Notes under the pieces: generated by a model
Seen by the model: only the letters and a program-made list of their open reading frames with translations
Databases searched by the model: none
What the model was told of the DNA's origin: nothing
NCBI GenBank assembly: GCA_036399695.1
Contig: DASWMP010000005.1
Span: 1-12,128 of the forward strand
Source of the DNA: DASVEE01 sp036399695
GTDB lineage: Bacteria > Acidobacteriota > Thermoanaerobaculia > Gp7-AA8
Length of the DNA: 12,128 nt
Direction of reading: 5' to 3'
Translations under genes and position numbers: made by a program
Shown here: piece after piece, positions 7,736 through 12,128 of the stretch
How positions within the stretch are numbered: the first letter of the stretch is position 1
Layout: each line of letters opens with the position of its first letter

Positions 7736-8023
7736 ATGTCCACTACCGCCGATCTCGACCGCGTCCGCGGCGCCGCCCTCGACCGCATCGACCGCAGCCA
7801 GCGCAACTACCGCCTCGTCGTCACCCTTGCGGCCATCGTCGAAGTCTCGTTCATCGTGGCCTTCGTGCTGCTGGCCGATTTCTCGAACCGCCTGCACGTG
7901 CTGCTGTTCCTCTCGACGGTGGCCAGCTACACGATCGTCGTGCTGGGCCTGTTCGGCCTCGGCGCGCACGTTAGCCGGAACACGCTCCGCGTCCTCAAGG
8001 CGCTGGAGTCGCGGCAGCCCTGA
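7736..8023 (+). CDS. 95-residue two-span membrane protein, sigma operon third gene
   Basis: Starts at ATG 7736 with ribosome site AGGAGA (7725-7730) that overlaps the stop codon of the 34-residue gene. The gap of nine bases and the shared strand mark an operon with the sigma factor. Residues 1-26 are a charged, likely helical cytoplasmic segment (LDRVRGAALDRIDRSQRNYR). Two membrane spans follow at about 28-48 and 54-77, and a short basic helix (SRNTLRVLKALESR) ends the protein. The first span carries E36 within AIVE, the same motif as in the preceding peptide. The last 29 bases overlap the end of the DUF2723 gene on the other strand. Anti-sigma function is plausible, because both ends would face the cytoplasm where the sigma factor is. 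It is not shown by any recognised domain. No named family recognised. Confidence 0.85.
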   Translation: MSTTADLDRVRGAALDRIDRSQRNYRLVVTLAAIVEVSFIVAFVLLADFSNRLHVLLFLSTVASYTIVVLGLFGLGAHVSRNTLRVLKALESRQP

Positions 8024-9878
8024 CCTGCTGCAGCTCGCGCTCGACATTCGGGTCGCGCGGCCCGATGGCGAGCGCCTGCTCGTAGGCGTGCATCGCCTCC
8101 GGATACTTTTGCGCGAGCGCGAGGTAACGCCCGCGCAGCAGCAGGGCCTGATGGTACGCGGGCCGGACCTCGGTCACGACGACGTCGTCCGGCTCGTACG
8201 TCCCGGCCAGGGCGTTCTTCGTCTCGATCGGCACGTTCGGCACGTTGCGCGTCTGGTGGCCCGGCAGGAACTGCATGACGACGCCGCGGGGCACGAGGTC
8301 GTACTCGGCGGCGAAGCGCTGGACCAGGTTTGCGTCGACGGCATCGCGGCTCAGGGCGACGTCGGAGGTGGCGTAGACGTGACCGCCGTTCTCGAGCTGC
8401 GTGCGCACCAGCGCGAGGATCAGGTCGTCGAGCCGCGCGTTCATCGTCGCGCTCATCGTAGGGTCGCTGCGCCACGCTTCGTCCTCCGCCTCGAAGTGAT
8501 CGAGGTACGGCCGGTAGGCGGCGAATTCGTACGAGACGGCCCGCATCATCTCCGGATAGCGCTGCACGAGCGAGTCGGCGTACCAGCCGCGGATGAGCAT
8601 CCCGTGCTCGATCACCTTCACGTCCGGACGCTGCTTCTCGACGTCGAGGAAGTAGCGCATGGGCGCGTAGAGCTGCCAGTTGTTCGTCATCAGCAGCGCG
8701 TTCGGCTCCATCGCCCGGAAGGCGTTGTCGACGTACTCCCGCGTCACGCCGAAGCCGCTCCGGTCGCGGTACGGCCAGTGCACGATGGCCGCAAGCACCG
8801 GCAGCGCCAGCATGGCGATGGCCACGTTGCGGGAGGCCCGCGAGAGTGCGAACGCGGCGGCGAGGACGAGAGCGACGAACGTCGGCAGCAGGTAGGCGTC
8901 CTGATCGTTCGCGATCGGATAGACGAGCGCCCAGGCGATGTTGCCGGCGATGACCAGCGCCAGGAACCAGAAGAGCGTGACGTCGCGCCGCAGCGCCTGC
9001 AGCAGGCCGAAGAGGGCGATGAGGATCGCCAGCGGCAGCCAGCGCGGACCGAGCTCGCGCGTCGCGTAGCTCATGATCCCGGCGAGCTGCGAGGATTGCG
9101 CGTCCGTCGAGACGTACGAGCGGTACTGCTTGGCCGTGACGTGGCGGATGAAGCGCTCGCTATCGTTCGGGTTGCCCCAGTTCATCGCCGCGTCGTGGGA
9201 GGCGGCGAGCGGCAGGTAGGCGTAGATCGCCGCCACGGAAAGGATGGCCACGAGCGCGCAGACGACGAACGTCTTCACGTTGATCCCGGTGCGGAAGACC
9301 AGCACGGCGATCGCCGCGATCGTCAGCCCGACGGTGACGTGGTGGACGCCGAGCGCCAGCCCGAAAACCGCCGCCGCTACGACGATGCGCCACTGCTCGC
9401 GCGTGCGCCGCCACGACAGCAGCAGCCAGAAGAGCGTGGCGGTGAGGAACGTGTTGAGGGCGTAGACCTCCGCGACGGTCGCGTAGCCCCAGAGCGTGCG
9501 CCCGAACGCGAGCAGCAGCCCGCCGAATGCCATCAGCGGCAGCACCTGCGGCGACGGCTCCTTCTTCCTCGGCTTCACGAACAGCAGCATCTCGGCGATG
9601 GCCAGCGACACCATCGCGCAGGCGAGCGCCGCGAAGAACGCGCTGGCGAAGTTCGCCCGCACCGCAATCGTGCCGAGCGGGACGAACATCGCCACTTTCG
9701 TCAGCAGCAGGTACAGCGGAAAGCCCGGCGGATGCGCATTACCGAGCGACCACGCGGCCACGGTTAGCGCGCCGCTGTCGACGAGACCGACCGTCGGAGT
9801 GAGCGTGACCGAGTAGACGATCAGCGCAACCACGAACACACCGGCGGCGACGAACAAACGTTGAGCTCGGGGCGACAT
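7995..9878 (-). CDS. DUF2723 multi-span membrane protein (glycosyltransferase-like) with TPR-like tail
   Basis: Integral membrane protein of 627 residues. The N-terminal half (about 8-365) is made of roughly ten hydrophobic spans. It contains the DUF2723 signature: an acidic motif after the first span, here VDSGALTVAAWSLG with D34, followed by HPPGFPLY (49-56). This family is thought to be related to lipid-linked GT-C sugar transferases such as protein mannosyltransferases; no substrate can be read from the sequence. The usual DSGE reads DSGA here, losing the acidic residue. The C-terminal part (about 370-627) is soluble and probably outside the cytoplasm (NNWQLYAPMRYFLDVEKQRPDV). It ends in a TPR-like helical pair at about 569-616 (GRYLALAQKYPEAMHAYEQAL). 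No ribosome site precedes the ATG. A 31-bp-arm inverted repeat separates it from the upstream kinase gene, so co-transcription is uncertain. It converges with the sigma operon. Confidence 0.85.
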   Translation of the reverse strand: MSPRAQRLFVAAGVFVVALIVYSVTLTPTVGLVDSGALTVAAWSLGNAHPPGFPLYLLLTKVAMFVPLGTIAVRANFASAFFAALACAMVSLAIAEMLLFVKPRKKEPSPQVLPLMAFGGLLLAFGRTLWGYATVAEVYALNTFLTATLFWLLLSWRRTREQWRIVVAAAVFGLALGVHHVTVGLTIAAIAVLVFRTGINVKTFVVCALVAILSVAAIYAYLPLAASHDAAMNWGNPNDSERFIRHVTAKQYRSYVSTDAQSSQLAGIMSYATRELGPRWLPLAILIALFGLLQALRRDVTLFWFLALVIAGNIAWALVYPIANDQDAYLLPTFVALVLAAAFALSRASRNVAIAMLALPVLAAIVHWPYRDRSGFGVTREYVDNAFRAMEPNALLMTNNWQLYAPMRYFLDVEKQRPDVKVIEHGMLIRGWYADSLVQRYPEMMRAVSYEFAAYRPYLDHFEAEDEAWRSDPTMSATMNARLDDLILALVRTQLENGGHVYATSDVALSRDAVDANLVQRFAAEYDLVPRGVVMQFLPGHQTRNVPNVPIETKNALAGTYEPDDVVVTEVRPAYHQALLLRGRYLALAQKYPEAMHAYEQALAIGPRDPNVERELQQVRAAATPAP

Positions 9879-9911
9879 TTCGGGCCGCGAACGTTAGCAC
9901 AAGGAACTGAT

Positions 9912-9987
9912 CTCGGAGTGCGGTGGCGAACGCCACCGCTCTGGTACACGTGTAAAAGAGCGGTGGCCTTCGCCGCCGCACTCCGAG
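9912..9987. repeat. 31-bp inverted repeat with nested palindromes
   Basis: Arms 9912-9942 and 9957-9987 are complementary at 29 of 31 positions. The 14-nt loop (9943-9956) contains the perfect palindrome TACACGTGTA (9945-9954). Each arm is itself self-complementary: GCGGTGGCG-AA-CGCCACCGC in the left arm is perfect, and the right arm differs by one pair. The element can therefore fold either as one long hairpin or as a cloverleaf. It lies 8 bp past the kinase stop and 33 bp before the DUF2723 start. It could serve as a rho-independent-like stop without a T run, or be a REP/MITE-type dispersed repeat. Confidence 0.9.
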
Positions 9988-9995
9988 ACGCTGCG

Positions 9996-11972
9996 CTACT
10001 CCTCGGTGATCACGTCGCTGATGATGCGCGCGAATGCGCCGGCCGGGTGCATCCCGGCGCGGTACTCCTGGCGCGGGAGCTCGTAACGGAACACCACGCG
10101 CCCGTTGCGCGTGACGGTGGCGTGGGCCGCGCGGACTTTCTTGCCGCGGCCGAGGCGCTCGAACGTGCCGCTGAAATCGATGCGCACGTCGGCGCCGCCG
10201 TCGGTGATCGTGGCGAACGGCACCGCCTCGCGCAGGGCGGCCGTCACCTCGCGCTGCATGCTGCCGGCATTGACCGAGATCGTCTTCACGCCCGTGAGCG
10301 CGTTCTGCGCCGACTGGAGCATTTGTTCGTTGACGTCGTCATCGCCGCCGCCGTCCACGTAGGCGCGGCCGTACGACTGCGCCGGCGGCGCACGGGCGGG
10401 CGCAGGCTCGGGTTCCGGCTCCCGCACGGGCTGCGGCTCCGGTCCCTGCTGGATCGTGCCGACCGGACGGGGAGTGGCCGCCGGCCTGCTGACCGGCGCC
10501 TGCGTCTCGGTCGTGGCCGAGAGCACCGGCGGCGCGGTGGCGGTCGGCGCTTCGACGACGTCGAGCGTCGTCTGCGAAGGGACGGTATTCGTCGGGACCG
10601 CGGGCGTGGCCGTGGTGGTGACGGCGTTCGTGGTCGTCACGGCGGCGACCTGCTCCGGCCGCGGCTCCTGCTCGTCCGGCATCAGCAGCCAGGCGGCGGC
10701 AGCGGCGGCGCCGAGCAGCAGTACCACGATCACGATCATGAGCGGCGCGCGCGAGGCGCGTCGCGGCTGCGGTGCGCGGTCCACCATCGTCACCGGAGCG
10801 GCCGGAGCCGGAGCGCTCGCGCGCGGCGGCGGCGCCGGAGCCACGATCGGAGCGGCGGTGGCGACGGTGCCCGGACCGACGCCGGTCCGCACGGTCGGAT
10901 TGTGCAGCGTGTCGGGGCGCGTTCCGCCGGAGCGCGTCCCCGTGGCTTCGGTGGGTACCGGCGGCGTCACGCGCATCGTGGCGTCGCCGTCGAACGGCAG
11001 CGCCACCGTCTTCAGCGCCGACTGATCGGGCAGGGCACGCTCGATCTCTTCGAGCGCCCGCGCGAACTCCCGGCCTGTTGCATAACGTTTCGTGCGATCG
11101 CGCTCGAGGGCCTTGCGCAGCGCGGCCTGCAGCGCTTCGCCGCCCGGGAGATCCGGCGGCAGCTCGAGCGGCTTGAACTGCGTCTCGCGCGAGTGCAGCA
11201 GGACGTACTCGTGCGGCGACTTCGCCTCGAACGGAGGACGGCCGGTCAGGGCCTCGTACAGCACCATGGCCAGCGAGTAGAGGTCGGCGCGGCCGTCGAT
11301 CTTCTCGTCGTCCCCCATGAACCCGAGGTGCTCCGGCGAGGCATAGCGCAGCTTGCCGACGAAGATCCCGGTCCGCGTCGCCGATACCTCGGACGGATCC
11401 GAGACTTTGGCGACGCCGAGGTCGATGATCTTCACCACGTCGTCCGCGGCGATCATCAGGTTCTCGGGACTGATGTCCCGGTGAATGATGCCGGCGCGGT
11501 GGATGGCGTCGAGGCCGTGCAGCGCCTGGATGGCGATGTGCACCGCCTGCCGCGGCGGCAGCGTGCCGCGATAGCGGAGGCGCTGCGCGAGGTTCTCGCC
11601 GTCGATGTACTCCCAGACCATGTAATGCGAGCCGTCCGGCAGCGCGGAGAAGTCGTGCAGCGTGGCGACGTTCGGATGCTGCACCTTCGTCGACGCGCGC
11701 GCTTCGCGGAGGAAGCGGTCGTGCGCGTCGCGGCTCTCGGAGATCTGCGGGCGGATGACCTTGATGACGCGGATCGCACCGAGGTACATGTGCTCCGCTT
11801 TGTAGACCTCGCCCATCCCGCCGGCGCCGAGGCGCTCGATGATCCGGTACTTGCCGTCGAGCGGCTCGTTGCTGTAGCGGCGCGCGAAATCGGTGACCGG
11901 CTCACCGCAATGCGGACAGGCCCGGTAGTTCCGATCGATCTCGGCGTGGCAGCGAGTGCAGGTGAATGGCAT
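9996..11972 (-). CDS. Membrane-anchored Ser/Thr protein kinase with N-terminal zinc ribbon
   Basis: PknB-type kinase of 658 residues that phosphorylates Ser/Thr on cytoplasmic proteins. Residues 5-22 form a zinc ribbon (C5-x2-C8, C19-x2-C22). The kinase domain runs about 42-312: Gly-rich loop GAGGMGEVYK (49-58), ATP-binding K71 (VIKVI), E90, catalytic HRDISPEN (164-171, D166), metal-binding DLG (184-186) and SPEH at 212-215. The loop has Ser168 where most active kinases have Lys (HRDxKxxN); variants of this kind occur in bacterial families. A Pro/Thr-rich linker (about 315-408) leads to one membrane span (about 410-432). A second Pro/Thr-rich stretch follows, then a compact outer domain (about 530-658), which I do not recognise beyond a faint likeness to small envelope lipoprotein folds. 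This layout suggests sensing outside and signalling inside. No ribosome site precedes the ATG, and a -10-like hexamer sits only 12 bases upstream. Confidence 0.94.
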   Translation of the reverse strand: MPFTCTRCHAEIDRNYRACPHCGEPVTDFARRYSNEPLDGKYRIIERLGAGGMGEVYKAEHMYLGAIRVIKVIRPQISESRDAHDRFLREARASTKVQHPNVATLHDFSALPDGSHYMVWEYIDGENLAQRLRYRGTLPPRQAVHIAIQALHGLDAIHRAGIIHRDISPENLMIAADDVVKIIDLGVAKVSDPSEVSATRTGIFVGKLRYASPEHLGFMGDDEKIDGRADLYSLAMVLYEALTGRPPFEAKSPHEYVLLHSRETQFKPLELPPDLPGGEALQAALRKALERDRTKRYATGREFARALEEIERALPDQSALKTVALPFDGDATMRVTPPVPTEATGTRSGGTRPDTLHNPTVRTGVGPGTVATAAPIVAPAPPPRASAPAPAAPVTMVDRAPQPRRASRAPLMIVIVVLLLGAAAAAAWLLMPDEQEPRPEQVAAVTTTNAVTTTATPAVPTNTVPSQTTLDVVEAPTATAPPVLSATTETQAPVSRPAATPRPVGTIQQGPEPQPVREPEPEPAPARAPPAQSYGRAYVDGGGDDDVNEQMLQSAQNALTGVKTISVNAGSMQREVTAALREAVPFATITDGGADVRIDFSGTFERLGRGKKVRAAHATVTRNGRVVFRYELPRQEYRAGMHPAGAFARIISDVITEE

Positions 11973-11984
11973 GGTGTGCGTGGA

Positions 11985-11990
11985 ATTCTA
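11985..11990 (-). promoter_or_regulatory. Possible -10 element giving a near-leaderless kinase mRNA
   Basis: On the minus strand TAGAAT lies 12 nt before the kinase ATG. With the usual 6-7 nt to the transcript start, the leader would be about five bases, in line with the missing ribosome site. No -35 box is visible at normal spacing; TTGACC (12028-12033) is 37 bp away, too far. The same hexamer precedes the M28 gene. Confidence 0.35.
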
Positions 11991-12059
11991 ACGGTTTACG
12001 CGGCCGTAGATGGCTCCGCGATGCGCCGGTCAACATACGGAGGGGAGGGAGGAGCCGCT

Positions 12060-12128
12060 GTGTCGTACGTCAACATCGGGCGCGGCGGCCGGCGCTCCGT
12101 AGAGGTTTGTTCACAGGACGGTTTTTGT
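12060..12128 (+). CDS. 5' end of an unidentified gene, cut by window edge
   Basis: A GTG at 12060 follows the ribosome site GGAGGAG (12048-12054) at five bases, the same spacing as for the M28 gene. It opens 23 codons without a stop to the end of the window (MSYVNIGRGGRRSVEV, then Cys-Ser-Gln-Asp-Gly-Phe-Cys). It is divergent from the kinase gene, sharing an 87-bp intergenic region. That region holds GTCAACAT twice (12029-12036 and 12069-12076), the second copy within this frame. The fragment is too short to name a family. Its existence rests on the ribosome site and open frame only. Confidence 0.5.
   Translation, partial: MSYVNIGRGGRRSVEVCSQDGFC

Noticed and set aside
7827..9767. 646-codon plus-strand frame across the DUF2723 gene
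   Set aside because: Shadow frame: highly charged and repetitive in composition, no hydrophobic core, no ribosome site, and antisense to a recognisable membrane protein.

Overview
The window is about 12.1 kb of high-GC bacterial DNA (strong G/C third-position bias, long antisense shadow frames). Its content is a secreted M28 peptidase, a 180-kDa-class NAD-glutamate dehydrogenase, an ECF-like sigma factor, a DUF2723 membrane protein and a Ser/Thr kinase with an N-terminal zinc ribbon. Together with the style of the intergenic repeats, this suggests a soil or sediment bacterium of the Acidobacteriota type or a similar deep lineage. No rRNA or marker gene is present, so this is a tentative inference. 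I see no phage, insertion sequence, CRISPR array or RNA gene.

Layout. 1-348: gene-free, made of C-rich tandem repeats and a long imperfect hairpin built from a 9-bp unit (GGGACCTAT). 349-1967 (+): M28 aminopeptidase whose signal peptide and mature domain lie in different frames, so the gene as written carries a frameshift near 445. 1994-2017: two overlapping, mutually exclusive hairpins ahead of the next start. 2036-6901 (+): large NAD-dependent glutamate dehydrogenase. 6916-7050: a second copy of the 9-bp-unit hairpin, here followed by a T6 run, so it may act as a terminator. 7098-8023 (+): a tight three-gene operon of sigma factor, 34-residue membrane peptide and 95-residue two-span membrane protein. 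7995-9878 (-): DUF2723 protein, overlapping the operon tail-to-tail by 29 bp. 9912-9987: a 31-bp-arm inverted repeat with nested palindromes. 9996-11972 (-): membrane-anchored Ser/Thr kinase. 12060-12128 (+): start of a gene cut by the window edge, divergent from the kinase.

Working together. The peptidase (releasing amino acids outside the cytoplasm) and the glutamate dehydrogenase (feeding glutamate carbon to 2-oxoglutarate) fit an amino-acid-using lifestyle, but the 68-bp gap holds hairpins and co-transcription is not proven. The most interesting part is the sigma operon. Its two membrane proteins share an R-x-[FY]-R ... AIVE pattern placing a glutamate inside the first membrane span. They are candidates for an undescribed membrane-embedded control device for the sigma factor. 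The kinase has an extracytoplasmic C-terminal domain and may be a separate envelope-sensing route.
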